This document shows, one piece after another, positions 1 to 9,703 of a stretch of DNA of 64,000 nt. The notes beneath the pieces were generated by a model. The model had not been told where the DNA came from, searched no databases, and worked only from the letters and a program-made list of their open reading frames with translations. This DNA comes from Oscillospiraceae bacterium. GTDB lineage: Bacteria; Bacillota; Clostridia; Oscillospirales; Ruminococcaceae. Each line of letters begins with the position of its first letter. Position 1 is the first letter of the stretch. The stretch is taken from NCBI GenBank assembly GCA_017550285.1, contig JAFZPP010000004.1:1-64000 (forward strand). The letters run 5' to 3'. The translations under genes were made by a program, and so were the position numbers.

Positions 1-342
1 CAGCCTGTTGGCAGCATTGGACTTATGCTTGGGAAAGCCAGCAATATTGGCCTTCCTGATTCAGAAGGTGAAATCGGCTACTGGATCGGAGTTCCGTATT
101 GGGGACGAGGGCTGATACCGGAAGCAGTCAGGGAATTGATGTGCTACGGTTTTGAAAACCTGAAACTTAATAAAATATGGTGTGGTTACTTTGATGGGAA
201 TGAAAAGTCAAAGCGTGTTCAGGAGAAGTGCGGTTTTCATTATCATCATACGGCCTATAATGTGCCCTGTACCATAGAGGGCGTTCTCCGAACGGAACAC
301 ATAACATGCCTTTCCAAAGAGGAATGGCAGTCTGTCAGATAA
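1..342 (+). CDS. GNAT family N-acetyltransferase, 3' part
   Basis: The reading frame is open from the first base, so the gene begins left of the window; 113 codons are visible. The protein is the C-terminal two thirds of a GNAT domain of the RimJ/RimL type (Acetyltransf_3). The acetyl-CoA pyrophosphate loop reads WGRGLIPEAVRELM, and the following NLKLNKIWCGYFDGNEKS helps shape the donor site. Such enzymes move an acetyl group from acetyl-CoA to a protein N-terminus, an antibiotic or another amine; the substrate cannot be told from sequence. No terminator is obvious before the next gene, 74 bases on. Confidence 0.8.
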   Translation, partial: QPVGSIGLMLGKASNIGLPDSEGEIGYWIGVPYWGRGLIPEAVRELMCYGFENLKLNKIWCGYFDGNEKSKRVQEKCGFHYHHTAYNVPCTIEGVLRTEHITCLSKEEWQSVR

Positions 343-416
343 CTTCTGATTTATCGCAGGAATAACTGCAAAAGCAACGACATAATCCGCTGAATTTCTT
401 GCAAAGGAGAATCTCT

Positions 417-1286
417 ATGATCGCAAAAAAACTGACCGCGCTGCTGCTCAGCGCTCTGACTTTGTTTTCTGTTTCTGCCTGCACGCAGCAGACGGATTCT
501 GCACAGACAAACAGTATCCCCGTGACCGGCAATGTCACGCTGACCTCGTTCAATGTCGGTAAGGCGGATGCGCTTGTTCTGCAAACGGCGAATACCGTCA
601 CTGTCATTGATACGGGCAATAAGGGCGACGGCAAGAAGATCGACAAGTTTCTCGAAAAACAGGGGATTGATACCGTTGATACGCTCATTATCACGCATTT
701 TGATCAGGATCATGTCGGCGGTGCCGCGCGTGTCATCAATAAGCTGAAGGTAAAGCAGGTCTATGTGCCGGACTATGAAAAGCAGTCCGAGGAATATGAC
801 GCATTTATCGAAAAGGTGCAGGAAACCGGTACGCCGATGACTGTGATGCCCGCAAAGGATCAGATCGAATGGCAGGCGGATGATGCGGCGTTTTCACTCT
901 ATGCGCCGGAACAGGATTATTACGGCAAGGATGAGGAAAATGATTTTTCGCTGGTGCTGTATGTGCAGCACGGCGAGAATAAGCTGCTCTTTGCAGGTGA
1001 TGCCGAAAATGCGCGCATGAAGGAGATTATCGGGCTGAAACTCGGCAATGTCGATTTCCTGAAATTCCCGTATCACGGAAATTATCTTTCATCGACGGAG
1101 GATTTCCTCGATGCCTGCAAGCCGAAGGTCAGCATCGTCTGCTGCTCGGCAAAGGAGAATGCCGACCCTTCGACCTTCGAAACACTGCAAAACCGCGGCG
1201 TTGAAACCTATTATATGTATAACGGTGATGTGACAATCGTCAGCGACGGAAAAACACTGAGCTGTTCGCAGACGGCAAAGGAATAA
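417..1286 (+). CDS. MBL-fold metallohydrolase lipoprotein (ComEC/Rec2 C-terminal-like)
   Basis: 289 aa. The start at 417 follows AAAGGAG at the right distance; an upstream in-frame extension lacks a ribosome site. Residues 1-21 are a lipoprotein signal ending SVSA-C22, so the mature protein should be lipid-anchored outside the cell. The metallo-beta-lactamase metal motif is THFDQDH (H94, D96, D98, H99), the HxDxDH form seen in secreted ComEC-like MBL proteins. A later block, LLFAGDAEN, supplies another metal ligand and FPYHGNYLS a distal His. Family members cleave phosphodiesters or unknown substrates. The gene starts a three-gene run with short spacers (16 and 12 bases), suggesting an operon with the next two. 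Confidence 0.82.
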   Translation: MIAKKLTALLLSALTLFSVSACTQQTDSAQTNSIPVTGNVTLTSFNVGKADALVLQTANTVTVIDTGNKGDGKKIDKFLEKQGIDTVDTLIITHFDQDHVGGAARVINKLKVKQVYVPDYEKQSEEYDAFIEKVQETGTPMTVMPAKDQIEWQADDAAFSLYAPEQDYYGKDEENDFSLVLYVQHGENKLLFAGDAENARMKEIIGLKLGNVDFLKFPYHGNYLSSTEDFLDACKPKVSIVCCSAKENADPSTFETLQNRGVETYYMYNGDVTIVSDGKTLSCSQTAKE

Positions 1287-1302
1287 CAACGGAGATCATC
1301 TT

Positions 1303-2487
1303 ATGAAACAAAAGCAGATACTGCTCATTCCGGCATTGCTTGATGCGCATTTCCCGCTGATGAAATATGCCTTTTATACAAAGCAATATCATCCGGTTAT
1401 TCTCAATAACAGCAGAGCCGTGACGGAGACCGGTCTGCGGTTTGTCCACAATGATATGTGCTATCCATGCATTCTTAATACGGGGCAGATGATCCGTGCG
1501 CTCGGAAGCGGAAAATTCGATCCGGCACAGACAAAGCTGCTCATGCCCTCGGTCGGTGATGCCTGCCGCGGCTCCAATTATACCGAAGTGCTGCGGAAGG
1601 CGATCCGGAAGGCGGGTTACCGCGATACGCGCGTGCTGACCATGAACCTGAAACATATCGACGAGGAGAATCAGCTCGGGATTACGCCGAAAATGGTCTG
1701 GCGGGCATTCTTTGCGCTCTGGTACGGCGATCTGCTGCTCATGCTCGTGCAGCAGGTGCGTCCCTATGAGGCGGAACAGGGTGCCGCGGAACGCTGCCGT
1801 GACAAGTGGTTTAAGCTGCTCGGCGAGGAGCTGCGCTGCTGCCGGAATCTGCGGATTTCTGTTTTGCTGCGGCGCTTCGATGAGATCGCTGCCGATTTTG
1901 CCGCGATTCCGCGCATCAATACCAAAAAGCAGCGTATTGCAATCGTCGGCGAGCTCTATACGAAATACTGCGCGCTCGGTAACTGGGACATGGTGCGCTA
2001 TCTCGAAAAAACCGGCTGCGAAAGCTATACGAACGGGCTTTCGTGGTATGTGCTCTATTACATCGACTCGCATCTGATGTCGGCGGCGCCTCCGGAAGCT
2101 GCCGGCTACAAGGTAATCGGGAGAATCTTGCAGAAGATTCAGAACCGCATGATTGATGCGGTGAAAAATGCGGGATTCTTTTCGCTGCCGCCGCTCGATG
2201 TCCTCAAAAAAGAGGTCAGCGGCAAGGTCAGCTTTGCTGCGGCAATCGGCGACGGCTGGCTCATCGGTGCGGAAGCCGCGGGCTATATCATGCACGGATG
2301 CAGCAAGGTGCTGGCGATTCAGCCCTTCGGATGTATGCCGAATCATGTGATCGGGCGCGGGCTCTATGCCTCCTTGCAGCGCCGCTGCGGCGGGCATATC
2401 GTCAGCGTCGATGTTGATTCCAGCGGCACGCGCGTCAATGCCTATAACCGCGCAAGAATGCTTATTGATATTCCCGATACGGAATGA
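1303..2487 (+). CDS. 2-hydroxyacyl-CoA dehydratase-like protein (DUF2229/HgdB type, stand-alone)
   Basis: 394 aa. NDMCYPCILNTGQ (C53, C56), GDACRGSNY (C88) and a late QPFGCMPNHVIGRG are hallmark blocks of the DUF2229/HGD-D region that forms the C-terminal part of large acyl-CoA dehydratase activase fusions. In that family the cysteines hold an iron-sulfur cluster. Here the region stands alone: the ATP-binding activase (BcrAD/BadFG) half is absent and is not encoded nearby. Its substrate is unknown. It lies 16 bases after the MBL lipoprotein and 12 bases before the transglutaminase gene, so co-transcription is likely. The family call is firm; enzymatic function is uncertain. Confidence 0.75.
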   Translation: MKQKQILLIPALLDAHFPLMKYAFYTKQYHPVILNNSRAVTETGLRFVHNDMCYPCILNTGQMIRALGSGKFDPAQTKLLMPSVGDACRGSNYTEVLRKAIRKAGYRDTRVLTMNLKHIDEENQLGITPKMVWRAFFALWYGDLLLMLVQQVRPYEAEQGAAERCRDKWFKLLGEELRCCRNLRISVLLRRFDEIAADFAAIPRINTKKQRIAIVGELYTKYCALGNWDMVRYLEKTGCESYTNGLSWYVLYYIDSHLMSAAPPEAAGYKVIGRILQKIQNRMIDAVKNAGFFSLPPLDVLKKEVSGKVSFAAAIGDGWLIGAEAAGYIMHGCSKVLAIQPFGCMPNHVIGRGLYASLQRRCGGHIVSVDVDSSGTRVNAYNRARMLIDIPDTE

Positions 2488-2499
2488 ACGAGGTGCAGA

Positions 2500-3441
2500 A
2501 TGGATTACGCAACACTGCTCATTGACAATTTACAGCGATACAGCAACAGATATGCAAAGGCCGCAGAGCTGCTCTCAAATCCCGAAACGGTCATCAGCGG
2601 AATCCGGTTTTCGGATGCCGTGATGGAGAGCCTGCATGACCCGCAGCATCCGCAGTTTCACGATCACTGGCGGACGCTGCTCTGGGAAATCTGCTGCGAT
2701 GCGCCGTTTCTGTTTCATATCACCGAGACGCCGTTTCAGGTCGGGATGCAGATGCACCGGAATGCGGACGGCAAAACAGTTCCGGTCTGCTTTCCGATGC
2801 CGGAGATCAGCATTGACGAATACCGCGAAATGCTTGCGGATTTTCTGCCGCGCTGGCTGAGAATTTCTGCGGCCGTAAAGCAGAAGACCGCCGGCTGCAA
2901 TACGCTTTCCGCGGCGCTGATCACGGCGCTGGAAATCAGCAGGCTTTGCAGCTATGACTATACCTATTCGCGCAATTCGATCCGCAATGTGCTGACCGAC
3001 GGCAGCGCACTCTGCTGGGGCTTCACCGGCTGCTTCAATGCGCTGATGCGGCAGCTCGGCTATCGCGCAGAGCCCGTTTTTACGTGGGATTTGGGCGGCG
3101 AGGAGCATGCGTGGTCGGCGGTCTGGTCCGAAGAACAGCAGCGCTGGTGCGAGATCGACGTCACATGGATGAACAATACAAAGGACGGGCAGCGCTTCAT
3201 TGATCTCTGTTTCTTCGACTGCGCAAGCGGCGACAAGGAGGGCTTCCCGCAGCACTATGCCGCCGTGCCGGAATCCGTGCTGCTCATGACCGAGCCGAAG
3301 ATGATTGATCTGTCCTATCACGGCGGCATCGGGTACAAATATCTCGATCACAGCAGGGTCGTCACGGAAATTCAGCAGACAGGGAAAAATCAGTTCCGGC
3401 TGCTGTTCAGTGACGGGAAAGAGGAAATATTGAATCTATAG
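2500..3441 (+). CDS. transglutaminase-like domain protein (cytoplasmic)
   Basis: 313 aa. A papain-like transglutaminase core occupies roughly residues 120-250. The catalytic Cys is in GSALCWGFTGCFNALMRQLG, the His in GGEEHAWSAVW and the Asp in CEIDVTWMNN, so the triad is complete. There is no signal peptide, unlike most bacterial proteins of this superfamily, which suggests a cytoplasmic role. The first 110 residues match nothing I recognise. It is the last gene of the trio starting at 417; the next transcript begins at the T-box promoter at 3470. It could be a peptidase-like enzyme rather than a cross-linker. Confidence 0.75.
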   Translation: MDYATLLIDNLQRYSNRYAKAAELLSNPETVISGIRFSDAVMESLHDPQHPQFHDHWRTLLWEICCDAPFLFHITETPFQVGMQMHRNADGKTVPVCFPMPEISIDEYREMLADFLPRWLRISAAVKQKTAGCNTLSAALITALEISRLCSYDYTYSRNSIRNVLTDGSALCWGFTGCFNALMRQLGYRAEPVFTWDLGGEEHAWSAVWSEEQQRWCEIDVTWMNNTKDGQRFIDLCFFDCASGDKEGFPQHYAAVPESVLLMTEPKMIDLSYHGGIGYKYLDHSRVVTEIQQTGKNQFRLLFSDGKEEILNL

Positions 3442-3469
3442 TTAAAATAAAAATATTTTTGCCCGGGTA

Positions 3470-3498
3470 TTGACAAATCGGGAAAAATCGTGTATGAT
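3470..3498 (+). promoter_or_regulatory. sigma-A promoter of the trp T-box operon
   Basis: TTGACA (3470-3475) is followed after 17 bases by TATGAT (3493-3498). Transcription should start near 3505, giving a leader of about 340 bases. Confidence 0.85.
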
Positions 3499-3504
3499 TT
3501 TGAC

Positions 3505-3845
3505 AACAAGAAAAACCGTTGAAGCGGAGATAAAGCGCTATATGCCCCTACAGAGAGTCCGGAATGCTGAGAGCCGGACGGGAAACAGTTTCGCAAATGG
3601 CCCGCTGAGGGCGCAGTCGGCAGCAGCCGGTAAAACTGCGACGTGCAGACATACGTCAGTTGTCAGGGATATGCCGGTATCCTGAAAAAAGCGCGCTGAA
3701 CTATTCCGCCGTCAGATAAATCTTCCGTCGGAAAGTTTGCGAATCAAGGTGGCACCGCGAGCAGTAACATATACGCTCGTCCTTGACTGATGAACAGTTC
3801 AGGGACGGGCGTTTTTATTTTTGCCCGTCCGGAAAGGATGCACAG
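3505..3845 (+). ncRNA. T-box leader riboswitch (tRNA-Trp sensing)
   Basis: The conserved T-box core AAGGTGGCACCGCG lies at 3746-3759 and fits the consensus AANNTGGNACCGCG exactly. It precedes an intrinsic terminator at 3774-3822. Upstream, AGAGAG at 3552 and the GC-rich arms to about 3640 fit Stem I. A TGG triplet at 3598-3600 (context AAATGG) is a candidate Trp specifier. In known T-boxes, uncharged tRNA pairs with the specifier and with the TGGC bulge and stabilises an antiterminator. Because trpE follows, the effector is inferred to be tRNA-Trp. The specifier position needs a fold to confirm. Confidence 0.88.
3774..3822 (+). terminator. T-box regulated intrinsic terminator
   Basis: The arms CGCTCGTCCTTGACTG (3774-3789) and CAGTTCAGGGACGGGCG (ending 3811) pair with a few GU contacts. 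TTTTTATTTTT follows. Position and overlap with the T-box core mark it as the regulated terminator ahead of trpE. Confidence 0.88.
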
Positions 3846-5306
3846 ATGAAATTTACAATGACACTCGAAGAAGTTAAGCAGTATGCGGAAAACGGCGAAT
3901 ACAGCATTCTGCCGCTCAGTACCGAGCTGCTCTGCGATGATGTGACCCCCATGGAGGTTCTGCGGCGGCTGCGCAAAATCTCTGCGCACTGCTATCTGCT
4001 CGAATCGGTTTCCGGTCCGGAGGCGCACGGCAGATATACCTTCCTCGGCTATGATCCGAAGGTCGGTATCTCCTGCCGGAACGGAAAAATGAAAATCGGC
4101 GATGTGGCGCTCGAAACTGACGATCCTGCCGAGTATCTGCGGCAGCTGCTCAAAACCTACCGCAGCCCAAAGCTCGCTGATCTGCCGCCCTTTACCGGCG
4201 GTCTCGTCGGATACTTCTCATATGATTATTTCGGCTATCAGGAGCCGCGCATCCGTACCGCAAAGGACGATGATGCGCATTTTCAGGACCTCGATCTCAT
4301 GCTCTTTGACCGCGTGATCGCGTTCGATCACTTCCGGCAGAAGCTCATCCTTATCGCAAATATGCGGCTGGAGGAGCCGGAGACGGAGTATCATAAGGCG
4401 GTGCAGACGCTCACACAGATGAAGGAGCTCGTGCTGCACGGCGAGAAAGCCGCTGAGCCCGAAAGCCGTATGACCGGTGAGCTGACGCCTCTCTTTGACA
4501 AGGATGCCTACTGCGGCATGGTCGAGAAGGCAAAGCACTATATCCGCGAGGGCGATATCTTCCAGATCGTGCTTTCTAACCGGTTCAGCGCACCGTTTAC
4601 CGGCTCGCTGCTCAATACCTACCGCGTGCTGCGGACGGTCAATCCGTCGCCGTATATGTTCTATTTCTCCGGCACGGATGTGGAAGTCGCGGGCGCTTCG
4701 CCGGAAACACTCGTCAAGCTCGAGGACGGCGTGCTGCATACATTCCCGCTTGCCGGTACCCGTCCGCGCGGAAAGACCGATGCGGAAGACAAGGCGCTCG
4801 AAGCCGATCTTTTGCAGGATGAGAAAGAGCTTGCAGAGCACAATATGCTCGTCGATCTCGGGCGGAACGATCTCGGCAGAATCAGTCAGTTCGGCAGCGT
4901 CGAGGTCGAGAAGCTGCATCAGATTGAGCGCTATTCGCATGTCATGCACATCGGTTCGACTGTGCGCGGCGAAATCCGTCCGGAATGCGATGCGCTCGAT
5001 GCGGTCGGCGCGGTGCTCCCTGCCGGTACGCTCTCCGGTGCACCGAAAATCCGTGCCTGCCAGCTCATCGGGGAACTGGAAGGCAGCAAACGCGGCATCT
5101 ACGGCGGTGCGGTCGGGTATCTCTCCTTTCAGGGTGATCTCGATATGTGCATCGCAATCCGGCTTGCCTACCGCAAGGGCGATACCGTCTATATCCGGAG
5201 CGGCGCCGGCATCGTTGCGGATTCCGTCCCCGAAAAGGAATATCAGGAATGCATCAACAAGGCAGCCGCCGTTGTGCGTGCACTGAAAGAACAGGAGGAA
5301 CTGTGA
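3846..5306 (+). CDS. trpE: anthranilate synthase component I
   Basis: 486 aa. The start at 3846 is preceded by GGAAAGG; a longer in-frame extension runs back into the terminator and is rejected. The N-terminal domain carries the Trp feedback motif LLES in [17 protein letters not shown]. The C-terminal chorismate-binding domain has [19 protein letters not shown] and [13 protein letters not shown]. The enzyme converts chorismate plus ammonia (from TrpG) to anthranilate, the first step of Trp synthesis. Retention of the LLES motif suggests end-product inhibition on top of T-box control. One base separates the stop codon from trpGD. Confidence 0.96.
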   Translation: MKFTMTLEEVKQYAENGEYSILPLSTELLCDDVTPMEVLRRLRKISAHCYLLESVSGPEAHGRYTFLGYDPKVGISCRNGKMKIGDVALETDDPAEYLRQLLKTYRSPKLADLPPFTGGLVGYFSYDYFGYQEPRIRTAKDDDAHFQDLDLMLFDRVIAFDHFRQKLILIANMRLEEPETEYHKAVQTLTQMKELVLHGEKAAEPESRMTGELTPLFDKDAYCGMVEKAKHYIREGDIFQIVLSNRFSAPFTGSLLNTYRVLRTVNPSPYMFYFSGTDVEVAGASPETLVKLEDGVLHTFPLAGTRPRGKTDAEDKALEADLLQDEKELAEHNMLVDLGRNDLGRISQFGSVEVEKLHQIERYSHVMHIGSTVRGEIRPECDALDAVGAVLPAGTLSGAPKIRACQLIGELEGSKRGIYGGAVGYLSFQGDLDMCIAIRLAYRKGDTVYIRSGAGIVADSVPEKEYQECINKAAAVVRALKEQEEL

Positions 5307-5307
5307 T

Positions 5308-7008
5308 ATGATTCTGCTGATTGACAACTACGACAGCTTTTCCTATAATCTCTATCAGTATCTCGGGGAACTGGCGCAGGAGATCAAAGTCATCCGGAAC
5401 GATGAGATGACTGTGGAACAAATCGCGCAGCTCAACCCCGAGCGCATCATCCTTTCGCCGGGTCCCGGGCGCCCCGAGGATGCGGGCGTCATCATCGAGA
5501 CCGTCCGGCAGCTCGGCAGCCGCATCCCGATTCTCGGTGTCTGCCTCGGACATCAGGCAATCTGTGCAGCCTACGGCGCGGCGATTGTGCATGCAAAGGC
5601 GCTCATGCACGGCAAGCAGTCCGAGGTGACGCTCGATACGGACAGCAGAATGTTCCGCGGCATGCAGAAAAATGCAGTCGTTGCAAGATATCATTCGCTC
5701 GCTGCCGACCCGCAGACCATGCCCGACTGCCTTCAGGTCACTGCAAGAACCGCCGACGGCGAGGTCATGGCGGTGCAGCATAAGCAGTATCCAGTCTATG
5801 GCTTGCAGTTTCATCCGGAATCTATCCTGACGCCCGACGGCAAGCAGATGCTCCGGAACTTTTTATCCGACAGTGCGGAGAATACCGACAGAATTTCAAA
5901 TGAACAGCCGGACACAATTCAGCCGAAAACCATAATGCCGGAGCAGACGGTTACCGCTGCATCCGCCGTGAAGAAGGAGGAACCCAAAATGATCGCAGAT
6001 GCAATCAAGAAAATCGTGGATAAGAAAGACCTGACCTATTATGAAGCCTATGAGGTCATGAATGAGATCATGAACGGCGAAACAACGCCGACGCAGAATG
6101 CAGCCTTCCTTGCTGCACTCTCAACCAAGAGCACGAAAGCCGAGACCATTGACGAGATCACCGGCTGTGCGGCTGCCATGCGGGAGCATGCGCTGCATGT
6201 CGAGCATGATTTCGATGTGCTCGAGATCGTCGGCACCGGCGGAGACCATTCCGACAGCTTCAACATCTCCACGACCTCGGCGCTTGTCGCAGCGGCGGGC
6301 GGTGCAAAGGTCGCAAAGCACGGCAACCGTGCGGCATCCTCGAAATGCGGCACTGCAGACTGCCTCGAGGCACTCGGCGTCAATATCAAGCAGGAGCCGG
6401 CGAAGGCAGTCGAGATGCTCCGCGATGCCGGCATGTGCTTCCTCTTTGCACAGCTCTATCATACCTCGATGAAATATGTCGGCTCGATCCGCAAGGAGCT
6501 CGGTGTCCGCACGGTCTTCAATATCCTCGGTCCGCTGACGAATCCTGCAAACGCAAAACGCACGCTGATCGGCGTTTACGATGCGTCGCTGGTCAATCCG
6601 GTCGCGGAGGTGCTCCAGCGGCTCGGCGTCAACCGCGGCATGGTCGTCTACGGCATGGATCAGCTCGATGAGATTTCCATGAGCGCAGAAACGCTGATTT
6701 GTGAATTTGACGTCGAGCAGGCAAAGACCTATACCGTTTCGCCGGAGGATTTCGGTCTCAAGCGCTGCGATAAATCCGAGCTGACCGGCGGCTCGCCGGA
6801 GGAGAATGCTGCGATTACGCGCGCAATTCTCTCCGGTGAGGAGCGCGGCGCAAAGCGCGATGCCGTGCTGATGAATGCCGGTGCGGCGCTCTATATCGCG
6901 GATAAGGCAAAGTCTATGGCGGAGGGCGTTCAGCTTGCCGGTGAGCTCATCGACAGCGGCAAGGCGCTCGAAATGCTCGAACGCTTCATTGCAGCTTCGA
7001 ACGGGTGA
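5308..7008 (+). CDS. trpGD: fused anthranilate synthase component II / anthranilate phosphoribosyltransferase
   Basis: 566 aa. Residues 1-190 are a class I glutamine amidotransferase: nucleophile C79 in GVCLGHQ, with His and Glu in QFHPES. Residues about 191-227 form a polar linker. Residues 228-566 are a full-length TrpD with the PRPP motif [14 protein letters not shown] and the KHGNRAASS loop. The fusion supplies ammonia to TrpE and then phosphoribosylates anthranilate. Within the linker, AGAAGGAGG (5972-5980) sits 8 bases before an in-frame ATG at 5989, which is exactly where a stand-alone TrpD would begin. A separate TrpD polypeptide could therefore also be made. Confidence 0.95.
   Translation: MILLIDNYDSFSYNLYQYLGELAQEIKVIRNDEMTVEQIAQLNPERIILSPGPGRPEDAGVIIETVRQLGSRIPILGVCLGHQAICAAYGAAIVHAKALMHGKQSEVTLDTDSRMFRGMQKNAVVARYHSLAADPQTMPDCLQVTARTADGEVMAVQHKQYPVYGLQFHPESILTPDGKQMLRNFLSDSAENTDRISNEQPDTIQPKTIMPEQTVTAASAVKKEEPKMIADAIKKIVDKKDLTYYEAYEVMNEIMNGETTPTQNAAFLAALSTKSTKAETIDEITGCAAAMREHALHVEHDFDVLEIVGTGGDHSDSFNISTTSALVAAAGGAKVAKHGNRAASSKCGTADCLEALGVNIKQEPAKAVEMLRDAGMCFLFAQLYHTSMKYVGSIRKELGVRTVFNILGPLTNPANAKRTLIGVYDASLVNPVAEVLQRLGVNRGMVVYGMDQLDEISMSAETLICEFDVEQAKTYTVSPEDFGLKRCDKSELTGGSPEENAAITRAILSGEERGAKRDAVLMNAGAALYIADKAKSMAEGVQLAGELIDSGKALEMLERFIAASNG
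5972..5991 (+). promoter_or_regulatory. internal ribosome binding site and start inside trpGD
   Basis: AGAAGGAGG (5972-5980), an 8-base spacer and ATG (5989-5991) lie in frame at codon 228, the first codon of the TrpD domain. The site is as strong as the gene-start sites around it. Confidence 0.7.
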
Positions 7009-7802
7009 GCACCATGCAGACGATCTTACAGGAGCTCGCTGCGTATGCGGCGGAACGTACCGCAAATGCAAAAAGAAAGCGTCCGCTGTTTTCGATCCGC
7101 GCCGATGCCGAACAGCTTCCGAAGGGGGATTTCCGCTTTGAGAAGGCACTGCGCACCGACGATATCGCATTCATCTGCGAATGCAAGAAGGCTTCTCCCT
7201 CGAAAGGACTCATCGCGCCGGATTTTCCGTATCTGCAAATTGCAAAGGACTATGAGGCGGCCGGTGCGGACTGCATCAGCGTGCTGACGGAGCCGAGCCG
7301 GTTCCTCGGCAATGACCGGTATCTTGCAGAGATCGCACAGACCGTGAAAATTCCGTGCCTGCGCAAGGATTTTACCGTAGACCCGTATATGATCTATGAG
7401 GCGAAGCTGCTCGGGGCTTCCGCGGTGCTGCTGATCTGCGCGCTGCTTGACAAATCGCAGCTTTTAGAGTATCATAATATCGTGGAAAGTCTCGGACTAT
7501 CGGCGCTCGTTGAGGCGCATACGGAGCAGGAGATCGAAACGGCGGCGGAAATCGGCGCGAAGATCATCGGCGTCAATAACCGGAATCTGCACGATTTCTC
7601 CGTGAATACGGATCATGCAAGCCGGCTCCGGCAGTATGCACCGGCGGGCACGCTGTTTGTTACCGAGAGCGGTATGAAGACGCCCGAGGACATTCAGGCG
7701 GCGCGTGATGCAAAGGCAGATGCGGTGCTGATCGGCGAGACGCTGATGCGTGCGCCCGATAAAGCCGCTATGCTGCGATATCTGAAAGGTACTAACGAAT
7801 GA
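7005..7802 (+). CDS. trpC: indole-3-glycerol phosphate synthase
   Basis: 265 aa from GTG 7005, which overlaps the trpGD stop as GTGA; ATG 7014 is an alternative start three codons on. It is a single (beta-alpha)8 barrel with [19 protein letters not shown] (catalytic Lys), the central CLRKDF block, GVNNRNL and the phosphate-binding TESGM. It closes the indole ring of carboxyphenylaminodeoxyribulose phosphate. It is not fused to TrpF, which is a separate overlapping gene. The overlaps on both sides indicate translational coupling. Confidence 0.95.
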   Translation: MSTMQTILQELAAYAAERTANAKRKRPLFSIRADAEQLPKGDFRFEKALRTDDIAFICECKKASPSKGLIAPDFPYLQIAKDYEAAGADCISVLTEPSRFLGNDRYLAEIAQTVKIPCLRKDFTVDPYMIYEAKLLGASAVLLICALLDKSQLLEYHNIVESLGLSALVEAHTEQEIETAAEIGAKIIGVNNRNLHDFSVNTDHASRLRQYAPAGTLFVTESGMKTPEDIQAARDAKADAVLIGETLMRAPDKAAMLRYLKGTNE

Positions 7803-8398
7803 TCAAAATTAAAATCTGCGGTCTGATGCAGCCGCAGGACGCTGCTGCTGTCAACAGCGTTCTGCCCGATTATGCAGGCATGATTCTTTCTCCCGGATTC
7901 CGGCGCTCTGTCTCTGCCGAAACGGCAGCGGCAATCCGGAAGGCGCTCAAACCGGAGATTCCGGCGGTCGGCGTCTTTGTCAACTCGCCGTATCAGTTTA
8001 TCACCGAATTTGCAGAGGCAGGCATCATCCAGTATATTCAGCTGCACGGCAGCGAGGACGCCTTCTATCTGCGCGGACTCAAAGCCTGCTGCCGCCTGCC
8101 GGTCATTCAGGCATTCCGTATCCGGTCGGCGGAGGACCTCGCGGCGGCAAAGGCATCGGCTGCGGATTTGATTCTGCTCGATTCCGGCACCGGCTCCGGA
8201 AAGACCTTTGACCATGCACTGCTCAAAGGCTTCTCCAGACCCTATCTGCTGGCGGGCGGTCTCAATGCGGAGAATATCGGCGGAATCCTTGCCGGACACA
8301 AGCCCTACGGCGTCGATATCAGCAGCGGCGCCGAAACCGACGGGCAGAAGGATCCGGAGAAGATCCGTGCATTCGTTCAGGCGGTCAGAGGAGAATGA
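7799..8398 (+). CDS. trpF: phosphoribosylanthranilate isomerase
   Basis: 199 aa. The ATG overlaps the trpC stop (ATGA). KICGLMQPQDAAAVN holds the catalytic Cys, LLDSGTGSGKTFD the catalytic Asp and LLAGGLNAENI a phosphate-binding turn. It performs the Amadori rearrangement between TrpD and TrpC. A gap of 114 bases follows before trpB, the only sizeable gap in the operon, and it contains a stem-loop. Confidence 0.94.
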   Translation: MIKIKICGLMQPQDAAAVNSVLPDYAGMILSPGFRRSVSAETAAAIRKALKPEIPAVGVFVNSPYQFITEFAEAGIIQYIQLHGSEDAFYLRGLKACCRLPVIQAFRIRSAEDLAAAKASAADLILLDSGTGSGKTFDHALLKGFSRPYLLAGGLNAENIGGILAGHKPYGVDISSGAETDGQKDPEKIRAFVQAVRGE

Positions 8399-8407
8399 CC
8401 GGAAATC

Positions 8408-8483
8408 ATCAGAAATGTGAAATCGGAAACTGCGCTGCCGGCGGATTGAAAATGATGCTGTTCCGCAGCGCTTCATTTCTGAT
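8408..8483 (+). other. intercistronic stem-loop between trpF and trpB
   Basis: ATCAGAAATG (8408-8417) pairs with CATTTCTGAT (8474-8483). Inside it, GCGCTGC (8432-8438) pairs with GCAGCGC (8465-8471). There is no U-tract, so it is not a terminator. It lies just before the strong trpB ribosome site and may be an RNA processing or stability element. Confidence 0.55.
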
Positions 8484-8512
8484 TGCTCATGTGAATATTG
8501 CAGGAGGTAATT

Positions 8513-9703
8513 ATGACAAATCCGAACGGAAGATTCGGCATTCACGGCGGACAGTATATCCCCGAGACACTGATGAATGCCGTCATTGAGCTCGAACAGG
8601 CTTACAATCACTATAAAAATGATCCGCAGTTCAATGCGGAGCTGACAAAGCTGTTCAACGAATATGCAAACCGTCCGTCGCTGCTCTATTACGCGGAGAA
8701 AATGACGCGCGATCTCGGCGGCGCGAAAATCTATCTCAAGCGCGAGGACCTCAACCATACCGGCGCACATAAGATCAACAATGTGCTCGGGCAGGCGCTG
8801 CTTGCAAAGAAAATGGGCAAAACCCGCCTCATCGCGGAGACCGGTGCCGGTCAGCACGGCGTTGCGACTGCGACCGCTGCCGCACTCATGGGCATGGAAT
8901 GCGTCGTCTTTATGGGCGAGGAGGATACCAAGCGGCAGGCGCTCAATGTCTACCGGATGCGTCTGCTCGGCGCAGAGGTCATTCCTGTGACATCCGGTAC
9001 GGCGACGCTCAAGGATGCCGTTTCGGAGGCAATGCGCGAATGGACAAACCGCATTGACGATACGCACTACTGCCTCGGCTCGGTTATGGGTCCGCATCCG
9101 TTCCCGACGATTGTCCGCGATTTTCAGGCGGTCATTTCCAAGGAAATCAGACAGCAGATTCTCGAAAAGGAAGGCAGACTGCCCGATGTCGTCATGGCAT
9201 GCGTCGGCGGCGGCTCCAATGCAATCGGTACGTTCTATCACTTCATTCCGGATGAGGGCGTCCGGCTGATCGGCTGCGAGGCGGCAGGCAGAGGCATCGA
9301 CACCTTCGAGACCGCTGCAACCGTCAATACCGGAAGAATCGGTATCTTCCACGGCATGAAATCCTATTTCTGTCAGGATGAATACGGGCAGATCGCGCCT
9401 GTATACTCGATTTCCGCAGGACTTGATTACCCCGGCGTCGGTCCGGAGCATGCATGGCTCCATGATATCGGCAGGGCGGAATATGTGCCTGTGACTGACG
9501 ATGAGGCGGTCAATGCGTTTGAGTATCTCTCGCGCACCGAGGGCATCATTCCCGCAATCGAATCTGCACATGCTGTCGCACATGCAGTCAAAATTGCACC
9601 GAAGATGAACAAGGATCAGATTATCGTCATCACAATCTCCGGCAGAGGCGACAAGGACTGCGCGGCAATCGCACGCTACAGAGGGGAGGATATCCATGAG
9701 TAA
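8513..9703 (+). CDS. trpB: tryptophan synthase beta subunit
   Basis: 396 aa. The start at 8513 follows AGGAGG. The PLP lysine is in [10 protein letters not shown], the phosphate loop is [10 protein letters not shown], and the beta-subunit block AETGAGQHG is present. This is canonical TrpB1, not the TrpB2 form. It condenses indole with serine. It overlaps trpA by 8 bases, consistent with balanced synthesis of the alpha2-beta2 complex. Confidence 0.96.
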   Translation: MTNPNGRFGIHGGQYIPETLMNAVIELEQAYNHYKNDPQFNAELTKLFNEYANRPSLLYYAEKMTRDLGGAKIYLKREDLNHTGAHKINNVLGQALLAKKMGKTRLIAETGAGQHGVATATAAALMGMECVVFMGEEDTKRQALNVYRMRLLGAEVIPVTSGTATLKDAVSEAMREWTNRIDDTHYCLGSVMGPHPFPTIVRDFQAVISKEIRQQILEKEGRLPDVVMACVGGGSNAIGTFYHFIPDEGVRLIGCEAAGRGIDTFETAATVNTGRIGIFHGMKSYFCQDEYGQIAPVYSISAGLDYPGVGPEHAWLHDIGRAEYVPVTDDEAVNAFEYLSRTEGIIPAIESAHAVAHAVKIAPKMNKDQIIVITISGRGDKDCAAIARYRGEDIHE

